From assembly GCA_002350615.1 (NCBI GenBank), contig DEFD01000018.1:27415-65489 (forward strand): a DNA stretch of 38,075 nt. The letters are read 5' to 3'. Positions 26,883 to 34,832 of this stretch are shown one piece after another (the first letter of the stretch is position 1; each line of letters begins with the position of its first letter). The translations under genes and the position numbers were made by a program. The notes under the pieces were generated by a model that was given only the letters and a program-made list of their open reading frames with translations, made no database searches and had not been told where the DNA came from. The DNA is from Bacteroidales bacterium UBA2861. GTDB taxonomy: Bacteria > Bacteroidota > Bacteroidia > Bacteroidales > UBA932.

Positions 26883-29407
26883 CAATATTTTATTCTTGGA
26901 TATGCGTTAAGTGATTCGGTGGCGGGCGTGATACTGTCGCTGAAGCCGTCACCCTCTATGGCAAGGCGCACCGGCACATAAGAAGACGGAAGGGCGGAAA
27001 GAGGCACCGACAGTTCCCAGACATAACCGCTGCGAAGGTCCGAAGTCAGAGCCGGAGACACCGCCGCAGTCACCCCTTCTATTTGGGAAGAAAGCAGTCC
27101 CTGCGAAGCAAGGCTGATGCGCCTGAAGGCGCCGCTGAGGCCGAGGTCCACATGCACCGTGGGCGATTCCGCCACCGCTTCCGCGAGCAGCCAGAGCCTG
27201 TCCCCGCTTACGGCCGCCCTGAGAAGCAGCTGGTCCGATCCTGTCGAGCCTGCGTACAGAGCCTGCCTCCCCTGCCATTCATCACCGCGTCCGTCTGCTG
27301 TAACCGTCAGATTCTCGGCTTCTATATCATGATTGAGCCAGAATCTTCCGATGCGCATGCTCTTGCTCGTCCGGTTGCCGCCTAGCCCGGCCACCAGGGT
27401 ATTGGGGCCGGTCACGTGCAATGTTCCCCAAAAACCTTTGTCTTCCCACATCCGGCGTTGTATGGTAAAGTTACGCCCCGTCGCATCTCCTATCTGGTAA
27501 TAGAAAACGTCATTGCTGTTATATACGAGTATAGTCTCACCGGAAGGGAACTGGGTTATGTAAGGAGCCGCCCCGGCCACGAAACAGTCATTGCGGTCGG
27601 CCGGCAGTTTTCCATCGGAACCGGGGACGCCCCAGTCGCCGTCGGCATCGGTGTATGCAAGGCTGATGCGGAATCCGCTGTAAGTGCTTACGGCGGATTC
27701 CATCGCTCCTACCAGTCCCGCGCCGTTGTTGAGTTTCAGCACTACAGGCATCTGGTCCGTGTAAAGCCTGGTACCGTCAGTCGCGGTTTTGCGAACCTGA
27801 CGGAAAGCATGGAAGTGTTCTCCGTTCCCGTCCTCGTGATGCCATGTGGTACCATTGTCGTCGGACCATATATAAGAGGAACCGGTGCTGGTAACGGCAG
27901 TGCCGCCCCAAAGGGTGTTGCCCTCGGGATAATAAGGACTGGAATCGGTGTAATATATCTGGATCACGCCGGAATCGAGTACGAGGGGATATGGCTCCCA
28001 GCATGTTCCTACCATGACCAGCTGGTCGTCCGTCCAGGTATCACCTCCGTCCGACGAATACCTTATCGCCAAACCGTTGTCGAGGGGTCTCTGCTGATAT
28101 TTGCTGAGCGCCCTGGTAGCGGCAACCGCAAGTATCCGTCCGTCCGGAAGATGGCAGAGATCGGTGCCGGCATACGCGCGGGTGAATTTCTTCGGGAGCT
28201 CGGTGCTGTTGTAGTTCGGACTCTGCTGATTGTTCTTATAGTTGAAGAGTTGCTGTCCGAAAGTCCAGTTCTTCAAGTCCTTGCTGCGCAGGAAGAAGGA
28301 ATAGTTTCCCGCCCAGGTTGAAGTGTTGCCGTAATGGTAGAACATCAGCCAGCCGCCGTTGCCGTCTTCAATGAATCGCGGATAGCAGACACCCACATGT
28401 CCGTTTATGAACTGGTACAGGGTGGTATCCGGCTGCACGCTGGTTTCGCCGATGAGAGTAAGGCAGGAGCGCTGATACGCCGAAGCATGGGAATTCAGAA
28501 CCGGAGAGGCGGCCTCCATATCTTTCCAGGTATGGAGAATCGGAGTACTTTCTTCCCCGGATGGAAGATCGGCCCCGAAATACATCCCGGAAGGTTCGAA
28601 TGTAAGGGAAGTCTTATAAATATGCCCGGCCTCGACATTCAGGGCGGCATTCAGTGTCCGTCTCATGAAATGTCCGTTCGCGTCCACGATCTCCATTCTG
28701 ACGCCGCTCTCATAATTCCGGGCCGCAAAAGCGATGATCACTTCTTCTCCGAGTTCGATTCCTCCGGGGATATCCAGACGCACGCCTCCTTTTCCATCGG
28801 GCGATTCGGCAAGACTCCTGAAATCGCAGGAAAACTGACCGCTCATCTTTTCCGTGCCGTTGGACTTCAGGACCACCCGCACGATCTTATGCCCCGTATG
28901 GCTGCCCGGATTTATCCTGATGCGCATGAAACCTACGCCCATGGTCATGGTCAAACCCATTCCGCTGCCCGCGGCGAACATGACGGCGGCATCCGGATCG
29001 AAACTGCCGGCCACATATTCCTGCGCCTCGGGAATTGTCAGGATTGCGCTTCCTTCATTATAGGCCGATACGGCGGAAGCTGGGTATGCGGCATGATAGG
29101 GGCTGTCCAGCAGCACTCCTTCGAAAACGAATTTAGCGGAAGAAGATGGCTCATAAGTATCCGGGAGAGGTTCCGACTGAGCGCCGTTGATGCAGAGTCG
29201 ATCCCCCGGCTGCCAAAGGACGGGATACCTGTCGTCCTTTTTCTCCCCTATCGCAGTGCGGGCATCGGTGGAAGTGGCAGGCGAGGAAACGTCAAAAACG
29301 GTTCTGACACCGTCCGGGGCGAGTTCATCCCTGAGTGCATCCACGCTGCAGGACTGCAGCATGGCGGCACCGACAATCAAAAAGAGGGAAAGGGCTTTGC
29401 GCTTCAT
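26882..29407 (-). CDS. Fusion lipoprotein: fimbrillin-like N-terminal module + sialidase-fold domain + CBM9-like domain
   Basis: The 841-aa product has a lipoprotein signal ending LQSC (Cys20). Residues about 35-275 are the fimbrillin-like module also present in the neighbouring SGNH gene: LWQPGDRLCINGAQSEPLPD, SSAKFVFEG, YHAAYPAS and YVAGSFDPDAAVMFA. After a short linker, about 300-690 is a sialidase-type propeller with CYPRFIEDGNGGWLMFY, Asp boxes YSSDGGDTWTDD and WSDDNGTTWHHE, and CWEPYPL and DQMPVVL blocks shared with copies B and C. The last 145 residues are CBM9-like (TADGRGDEWQGRQALYAGS). It starts 3 nt after the SGNH gene. Joining an adhesin-type module to a sialidase-fold enzyme is unusual and suggests surface display. 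Activity is unproven. Confidence 0.8.
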   Translation of the reverse strand: MKRKALSLFLIVGAAMLQSCSVDALRDELAPDGVRTVFDVSSPATSTDARTAIGEKKDDRYPVLWQPGDRLCINGAQSEPLPDTYEPSSSAKFVFEGVLLDSPYHAAYPASAVSAYNEGSAILTIPEAQEYVAGSFDPDAAVMFAAGSGMGLTMTMGVGFMRIRINPGSHTGHKIVRVVLKSNGTEKMSGQFSCDFRSLAESPDGKGGVRLDIPGGIELGEEVIIAFAARNYESGVRMEIVDANGHFMRRTLNAALNVEAGHIYKTSLTFEPSGMYFGADLPSGEESTPILHTWKDMEAASPVLNSHASAYQRSCLTLIGETSVQPDTTLYQFINGHVGVCYPRFIEDGNGGWLMFYHYGNTSTWAGNYSFFLRSKDLKNWTFGQQLFNYKNNQQSPNYNSTELPKKFTRAYAGTDLCHLPDGRILAVAATRALSKYQQRPLDNGLAIRYSSDGGDTWTDDQLVMVGTCWEPYPLVLDSGVIQIYYTDSSPYYPEGNTLWGGTAVTSTGSSYIWSDDNGTTWHHEDGNGEHFHAFRQVRKTATDGTRLYTDQMPVVLKLNNGAGLVGAMESAVSTYSGFRISLAYTDADGDWGVPGSDGKLPADRNDCFVAGAAPYITQFPSGETILVYNSNDVFYYQIGDATGRNFTIQRRMWEDKGFWGTLHVTGPNTLVAGLGGNRTSKSMRIGRFWLNHDIEAENLTVTADGRGDEWQGRQALYAGSTGSDQLLLRAAVSGDRLWLLAEAVAESPTVHVDLGLSGAFRRISLASQGLLSSQIEGVTAAVSPALTSDLRSGYVWELSVPLSALPSSYVPVRLAIEGDGFSDSITPATESLNAYPRIKY

Positions 29408-29410
29408 GGC

Positions 29411-31888
29411 TTATTGAACGATATCGAATCTTATCGCCTGGTTGGCATCGTCTGCATCGTAGAAGTAGAACACCGAAGAATACTCGTTTCCGGAGACATA
29501 GTTCGGAGATGTTATTTCAGCGGCTGCAGAAGAGGTGGCGGACTGCACCGTGCCGTCGGCGCAGCGCACGCGGATATGCAAGTAGCCTTCCTGGATGGCA
29601 TTTGCAAACTCCGCCACCTGTACGATTCTCGTAGTGCCATAACCGATCGCGAATGAGCAGTCGCGTGCGAACGCGTTGTCGTAGCTCAGATGTTGGCTGC
29701 GGTTGCATTTCCATTCCCCGCCGTCCAGCCATTCGAAGTCCCAGAAAAGAGGGCTCTGGCGGCCATAGAAGGGCGCCGAGAATTGGATTTTAGTGCCGGC
29801 CGCGAAATTGCTGACAGGAATCACGAACTCCATGTAGTCCCCGGTCCACACTCCTCGGAAGGAGGGCGAGGATATGTTGCTCTCTGTATTGCCTGCAAAG
29901 GTGTGGCCCTGGATGACATCCGTCCTCGGAAGGCTGGCCATGACCCATTTGGCATAGGCCTGGGGCTGGGTGCGGTTCTGCCAGATGCAATAGCCGTTCC
30001 AGTAAGGGATGTTGAGAGAGGTATTCTCCGAATTGCCGAGTTTGAAAACAACGGGGAATTCAACGGCGCCGGGGAAAGAAGAATTGTCGTCCATCTCAAG
30101 TGCCCTGGCGGGATTCAGGGAATAGTTGGTATCCACGGAAATTCCGGAAAGGTCGGTGGCATCGTAAGGATTGGCCACGGCGGCTTCTACGGCGGCATAA
30201 GCCAGTGCGATGTTCCCGTCGGTCACGGGTGTCGCATAGCTGGCATGGTACGGGCAGTATTCTTCAAAACGCCAGTTTATATCCGTGTATTGGATCCCGG
30301 TAATGGGAGTGATAAGTTCCCTGAAGAATAGCAGGCCGGCGGCATAGCGGGTGAAGCCGTAATCCATGTGTACGCCGTCTCCGCGGAGCATATCCCTGTC
30401 GTTGCCCTGGTTCATCGCGGATGTGCGCAGGCTCTGTATCATGGCTCCGGTGGAAACTATCCTCGTAAACGGAGTCTCGTCGATGATATGCCTTGCGACT
30501 GCAGCGGAGGTGCGGAACATTTCGAGACTCGAACCGTTGAAATACTTAACGGTAGTGTTCTCATACCAGTCCGCATGGGAATGAGGCATGTGGAACACGA
30601 ATTCAGGAGATGTCTGCTGGTCGCTCTTGATCTTCATGACAAGTCCGTAAACTGCATTCTGCTCAGTGGCATCCCACTGCCAGAAAACGCTGTTGCCCGG
30701 ATAATCCTGGATGCAGACAATGTCATACTCGTCCCTGGTCACGGCCTCATGGGGAGAATGGTCCGGATTCTCCTCCCCCTGCCAACGGGGCTGGCCGGGT
30801 TTCCAGGTGCAGATGGAATTATGGCTTGTATTGTAGTAATTGTCATTATAGCCCTTGATGGTCTGGCCACCGTGGAAGGTACGGGTAAGTTCCACATTGG
30901 TCACACCCGCGGCATTCAGCAGCTGGGGCAGGAAATGGGTGCCGTCAAGGGTAAGCGAATTGCCGATGAAAAGGATTTTCCAGGTGGTGCCGTCCTTAGG
31001 GCCCTTAGCCGGGACTGCGGGGAACTCTATATCGAGATCCTCTTCTTCCATCGGGGCGATGGTAAATCCTTCGTCCGCAGAGCCGAAGTTGACGGAGGTC
31101 TTGTAGATCTTTCCGGCCAGCGGAGTATGTTCCGCATTGGAGAACAGCCTCAACGAGTATCCGTCCACATCCGTTATGATTATGCTCAAACCGGAGCTGT
31201 AAGTCTTTGCAGGATAGGCTATAAGCACATCCCCGCCAAGGGCGAGCCCGTCCGGGATGTCGAGGACCAGGCTGTCCTTGCCGGAAGCGGTTTCGCTAAG
31301 CGCGAGGTAGTTCGTAGTGAAAGTCCCGCTCATCTTTTCCCCGCCGTTTGCCCGTAGCACCACTTTGGCGATGCCATCAGTCTTGTGGCTTCCTGAAAGC
31401 ACCGTAAGGCGCAGGAAACTCATCGGAGTTGTAAAGGCGACTCCCGCCCCTTTTTCCGCGACGGCGAGCATGATGTGCGCGGCGGGATCGAAGTTGCCGC
31501 TCACATAATTCTGCCTGACGGGAAGTTCAAGCGTGGCCGCCCCCTCGGAATATGATACGAGGGCCGATGCCGGATAAAGTGCATGGTAGGTATTTCCCAG
31601 GCTTAATCCATCGAACACGAATTCAGCGCTGCTCGAAGGAGAGAAGTTGTCTGGCAGAGGGACGGACTGACTGCCGTTGACGTCGATGACATCCCCGGCC
31701 TGCCAGTACACCGGATATTTGTCCGCAATCTTATCACCCAAAGCGGTACGGGTGGCCGCCGTCGCAGCCTTGATCACAGTCCTGCCGAAATCGGGATAGG
31801 AATTCTTCTCGTCCACACTGCAGGAAACGGCTATCGCCAGCAATAAAGCGGGCAAAACAATGCTAATCTTGAAAATACTTTTGGTCAT
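29411..31888 (-). CDS. Fusion lipoprotein: fimbrillin-like N-terminal module + SGNH hydrolase (DUF4886-like)
   Basis: The 825-aa product has a lipoprotein signal with Cys23 (AVSCSVDE). Residues about 30-270 are the fimbrillin-like module (YWQAGDVIDVNG, SSAEFVFDG, YHALYPAS). Residues about 301-560 form an SGNH hydrolase of DUF4886 type: block I FIGNSLTLDG with Ser311, a HGGQTIKGYND region, DIVCIQDYPGN (about 389-399), and block V DGVHMDYG with Asp504 and His507. The C-terminal 250 residues form a beta-rich domain I do not recognise. The known role of SGNH enzymes in such loci is removal of acetyl or other ester groups from glycans. It is first in a four-gene operon with its own promoter at 31908-31940. 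Confidence 0.82.
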   Translation of the reverse strand: MTKSIFKISIVLPALLLAIAVSCSVDEKNSYPDFGRTVIKAATAATRTALGDKIADKYPVYWQAGDVIDVNGSQSVPLPDNFSPSSSAEFVFDGLSLGNTYHALYPASALVSYSEGAATLELPVRQNYVSGNFDPAAHIMLAVAEKGAGVAFTTPMSFLRLTVLSGSHKTDGIAKVVLRANGGEKMSGTFTTNYLALSETASGKDSLVLDIPDGLALGGDVLIAYPAKTYSSGLSIIITDVDGYSLRLFSNAEHTPLAGKIYKTSVNFGSADEGFTIAPMEEEDLDIEFPAVPAKGPKDGTTWKILFIGNSLTLDGTHFLPQLLNAAGVTNVELTRTFHGGQTIKGYNDNYYNTSHNSICTWKPGQPRWQGEENPDHSPHEAVTRDEYDIVCIQDYPGNSVFWQWDATEQNAVYGLVMKIKSDQQTSPEFVFHMPHSHADWYENTTVKYFNGSSLEMFRTSAAVARHIIDETPFTRIVSTGAMIQSLRTSAMNQGNDRDMLRGDGVHMDYGFTRYAAGLLFFRELITPITGIQYTDINWRFEEYCPYHASYATPVTDGNIALAYAAVEAAVANPYDATDLSGISVDTNYSLNPARALEMDDNSSFPGAVEFPVVFKLGNSENTSLNIPYWNGYCIWQNRTQPQAYAKWVMASLPRTDVIQGHTFAGNTESNISSPSFRGVWTGDYMEFVIPVSNFAAGTKIQFSAPFYGRQSPLFWDFEWLDGGEWKCNRSQHLSYDNAFARDCSFAIGYGTTRIVQVAEFANAIQEGYLHIRVRCADGTVQSATSSAAAEITSPNYVSGNEYSSVFYFYDADDANQAIRFDIVQ

Positions 31889-31907
31889 CAGTCAGTAGTT
31901 AGTATTG

Positions 31908-31940
31908 CAAATATAGTTTCCGCTCCTTTCTGTTTCCAAA
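31908..31940 (-). promoter_or_regulatory. Promoter of the SGNH/sialidase-fold operon
   Basis: On the minus strand the -7 box is a perfect TATATTTG (31908-31915) and the -33 TTTG is at 31937-31940, with 21 nt between. The ATG at 31888 is 19 nt downstream of the box. Confidence 0.65.
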
Positions 31941-31950
31941 AAAAAAGCGC

Positions 31951-31968
31951 CAAAAAGCAAAACTATTT
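31951..31968 (-). promoter_or_regulatory. Shared upstream element of the SGNH operon (copy 4)
   Basis: AAATA (31964-31968), 10 nt, then TTG (31951-31953) on the minus strand; AAATA ends 48 nt before the -7 box. The 11-mer AAATAGTTTTG equals copy 1 at the left-edge glycosidase promoter. Part of it also forms a weak 6-bp hairpin (31957-31962 with 31967-31972) that could be a poor terminator for the GH43-like gene. Confidence 0.5.
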
Positions 31969-31976
31969 TTGCAGGC

Positions 31977-33263
31977 TTATCGCTTAAGGTAACTGAAAGT
32001 ATAAGCGCTAGCCGTAGATGCGCTCTGCCCGTCCCCCCTGAGTCCGAAGCGCAGAACACCGTAAGGAGCGCTTTCGCAAACGGCTTCCGAGTCTATCTCA
32101 TAGCTTTCCATGTACGCATTGCGGCTGGATGACTTCGTGCCGTTGGTATATGTGTATGCATGATAACACATGAAGCGCCGGCCGGCGGCATCTTTGAGGA
32201 AAAAGGCATGCCCGGCGCCGCGGAGGTCGGAGGAGTTTTTGGAGCTGAATACCGGGTTGTTTTCATATTTCACCCATGAGGACGGGATTGTGGGATCGGC
32301 ATAATCTCCGTCACTGCCCCGCAGAAGCGTAAGCTGTCCGAGGCCATAGTCGCTCCAGTAGCCGCTGCCGCAGTATGCCATGAAAATCTCCCCCTTGTCT
32401 CCGTAAACTGCGGTTCCGCCCTCCACCACCATGGGAAGAGTGGAACTCGCCCCGGCTTTTTCCCAATCCTGGGTGGGGGTCGTCAATATTGCAGGCTCGC
32501 CGTCCATCTGCCAGGGGCTCTTCATCTTCGCTATCATCAGCTTCTGGTAGAACTTGCCGTAACCCTGCCCGCGTCCTTCCTCTGCCACCCATGTGATATA
32601 GATGCCTTTGTGCTTTCCGGAAGGAATCTTCAGCAGGCTCTGTCCGCATCCCCAGTCGGTATAGACCTTCCCGTCGGCGGTCAGAAGGGGCTGGGTTTTA
32701 CCGACCGTGCCGTCCACGGGGTTCACCCAAGGCCCCCTGGAAGAGCCGGTAAGGGATTTCAGCACCACCATGCGGATGAATTCCGAATTAACGCTGCCGT
32801 TCACCAAGTTCTCCTTGCGGATTGCGAATAGCAGATACCAACCGGAGTTGCCGGGACAGTCCTCTTCGGACAGATAATGGATTTCAGGCGACCATGTACC
32901 GTTGATTTTCGCCCCTTCCCCATAGAGAGCCTCCACGCTCGGGTCTGCCGAAGACTGGTATATATATATGGAAGGGTCTATGGGATGGAATGCCGTGGAG
33001 AGCTTCGGTATTTCACGGTCCACCACCATGGCGAGATTGGAACTGCCCGTCATGGTCATATAGAAAAACCCGTCCTTGTACAGGAGGCATGGATCCGCCG
33101 TGGAAGTACGGACAAGCGTCCCCTTTATTTCAATTTCTACGGTCTCCTCCTTATCCTGACCGCCTTCCGGACTTTCGCTTCCCCCGTTCTTTCCGCATGA
33201 AAGCAGACAGAGCAGGAGGGCCGGCGGCAGGATCTTGAAAAAACTTTTCAGGGAGGATTTCAT
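31977..33263 (-). CDS. GH43-like glycosidase lipoprotein
   Basis: The 428-aa product has a lipoprotein signal (CLLSC, Cys23) and an acidic linker to about residue 45. The rest fits a five-bladed GH43/clan-F propeller: STADPCLLYKDGFFYMT with the likely base Asp57, a second blade with TWSPEIHYL, then VVEGGTAVYGDKGEIFMAYCGSG, where the Glu takes the place of the general acid in the EGP motif, and a closing LRGAGHAFFLKDAAGRRFMCYHAY with the usual GHxxF His. The EGG in place of EGP is mildly unusual. GH43 enzymes remove arabinose, xylose or galactose; which applies here cannot be told. It follows the beta-helix gene by 20 nt and probably shares its transcript. Confidence 0.75.
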   Translation of the reverse strand: MKSSLKSFFKILPPALLLCLLSCGKNGGSESPEGGQDKEETVEIEIKGTLVRTSTADPCLLYKDGFFYMTMTGSSNLAMVVDREIPKLSTAFHPIDPSIYIYQSSADPSVEALYGEGAKINGTWSPEIHYLSEEDCPGNSGWYLLFAIRKENLVNGSVNSEFIRMVVLKSLTGSSRGPWVNPVDGTVGKTQPLLTADGKVYTDWGCGQSLLKIPSGKHKGIYITWVAEEGRGQGYGKFYQKLMIAKMKSPWQMDGEPAILTTPTQDWEKAGASSTLPMVVEGGTAVYGDKGEIFMAYCGSGYWSDYGLGQLTLLRGSDGDYADPTIPSSWVKYENNPVFSSKNSSDLRGAGHAFFLKDAAGRRFMCYHAYTYTNGTKSSSRNAYMESYEIDSEAVCESAPYGVLRFGLRGDGQSASTASAYTFSYLKR

Positions 33264-33283
33264 CTTGATAGAAAGAATGTTGA

Positions 33284-34825
33284 CTATCGTGACACCCTGC
33301 GGATTTCATATCCCGCGAAGACCTTGGGATTCGGGCTGAGCTGCAGCTGCTTTCCGCTGGTGACGGTGACTCCGTCGATCGTTATAACTCCCTCCGCCTT
33401 GAAAGGCTGAAGGCCCTCGGCATTGGGATTGCGTCCGAAACTGCCGAAAATGAACGGACCTGCATAGTCTTCGTTTTTGACCGCGCTGTCATCAACGGTA
33501 AGGTTCTCTATCTTTATTTTCGAAGGCAGTCCGCAGAGATAGCCGAAATCGTGGTCTCCGTTGTTAGTGCCTGAAACGATGTGCAGTTCCTTTGCATCCC
33601 GCACGGGCTTGAGCGTACAGCCGCGGATAATCATTTCCCCGTCCCAGCAGCTGCCGTAATCGCTGCGGAGCAGCACCAGACGGTCCCTGTGGATCTCGCA
33701 GTTCTCCAGCAGAAGGGTTCCGAACCCCACCATCTGAGTGCCCATATGCCCGAATGTGCAGTTACGAAGGGTGACATCCTTTACGCCCATGTGGGCGTCG
33801 AAACGGGAAACTATGCAGTCTTCCATGGTGATGCTCTTGCAGAAATTGGAAGCCATGAGGCCCCAGTAGGCGGTGTCATCGATATCCGTAGTCTGCCGGA
33901 TGTGGCGGAAAGTCGTGTTCACGGACCTGCCCACGCTGATGTCATAGGACCCCATCTTGACGGGTTTGCCGGCCGCACCGATAGTGGTGTAGGTCTTGTG
34001 TGCGGTCATGAGGCAGTCCTCAACGGTGACATCGACGGCTTTGTTGATGTTCAGGAAGCCGGTATAGGGAGCTCCGTGGTCCTGTTCGTCGCTGACAAGG
34101 TGGGTAAGTCCGGTGACCAGCACGTTGGAACGTTCGATAAGGAATCCGCGGTGATGGTAGTTGTATCTTGATTCCCAGCGGTTTGCGATGGTTGTGAAAA
34201 TCCCGCCTCTGATGACGAGGGGCTTTTCGTCCACCGGGTAGGCCTTGCATGCGCTGAGCCTTTCATAGTCCCATATAATCTCGCTTCCGGGCTGGACATT
34301 GCCGTCCTTGTCCACGACTATCACCTCCGTCTGCGCGGTACCCGCATTGCGGTTGAGGCCCTTGCGGATGTAAACCTTGTGGGCGTTGTTTTCCGGAATC
34401 ACGAGGCTGCGGCAGGGCAGGCTCACGCCGATGTTCTTCTGTCCTTTGGAAAGACTTGAGACGCCCTTGACATCATAGGGCGCCTGATAGGACTGCACCT
34501 TGAAAATGGGGGCCTTGACATTCTCCAGGTCGATGTCGTCGATGATGAAACGGGCATCGCCGAAATCGGTGTCGGTCTTGATGACGGCCGAGAGGTTCCC
34601 GCCTGCTATGTAATAGGTTTTCCCGGACTTCACTTTCACCGGAACGCCCATTTCGTTCGCGGCATTATGTGCCGCCACTATGGCGGGCATGTCGTCATGG
34701 GCGCCGTCTCCTATCGCACCGTATTTTTCGTAAGTGACATACTTGGGCTTCGCCTGGAGCATTCCCGCAGCAAGCAGCGCGAGAAGCGTGGCCGCAGGCA
34801 TTTTCACAAAAACATTCATTCTCAT
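33284..34825 (-). CDS. Secreted right-handed beta-helix protein, pectate-lyase-superfamily-like
   Basis: The 513-aa product has a Sec signal ending AGMLQA and no lipobox. Residues about 30-60 (YEKYGAIGDGAHDDMPAIVAAHNAA) are the standard opening of pectate-lyase_3/GH28-type beta-helices. Later rungs such as NVLVTGLTHL, VDVTVEDCLMTA, SITMEDCIVS, DVTLRNCTFG and LLLENCEIH show the repeated V-x-x-C/N-x-x pattern. I do not see the NTD/DD/GHG/RIK set of active GH28 enzymes, so it may be a lyase-like, phage-tail-like or otherwise different activity. It begins 7 nt after the sppA stop and ends 20 nt before the GH43-like gene, suggesting read-through from sppA or a promoter inside sppA. Confidence 0.7.
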   Translation of the reverse strand: MRMNVFVKMPAATLLALLAAGMLQAKPKYVTYEKYGAIGDGAHDDMPAIVAAHNAANEMGVPVKVKSGKTYYIAGGNLSAVIKTDTDFGDARFIIDDIDLENVKAPIFKVQSYQAPYDVKGVSSLSKGQKNIGVSLPCRSLVIPENNAHKVYIRKGLNRNAGTAQTEVIVVDKDGNVQPGSEIIWDYERLSACKAYPVDEKPLVIRGGIFTTIANRWESRYNYHHRGFLIERSNVLVTGLTHLVSDEQDHGAPYTGFLNINKAVDVTVEDCLMTAHKTYTTIGAAGKPVKMGSYDISVGRSVNTTFRHIRQTTDIDDTAYWGLMASNFCKSITMEDCIVSRFDAHMGVKDVTLRNCTFGHMGTQMVGFGTLLLENCEIHRDRLVLLRSDYGSCWDGEMIIRGCTLKPVRDAKELHIVSGTNNGDHDFGYLCGLPSKIKIENLTVDDSAVKNEDYAGPFIFGSFGRNPNAEGLQPFKAEGVITIDGVTVTSGKQLQLSPNPKVFAGYEIRRVSR

Positions 34826-34832
34826 ACCAGGA

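Noticed and set aside
26882..26885. TTG as start of the copy B sialidase-fold gene
   Set aside because: ATG at 26882 gives a proper TGATG overlap with the upstream stop, and the TTG codon adds nothing.
23410..29407. Naming the BNR proteins sialidases (nanH)
   Set aside because: Asp boxes show the fold only. The arginine triad and Tyr/Glu pair could not be traced, and GH93-like arabinanases share the PR(I/F) strand.
33284..34825. Calling the beta-helix protein a GH28 polygalacturonase
   Set aside because: The opening strand fits the superfamily but the NTD, DD, GHG and RIK catalytic motifs are not visible.
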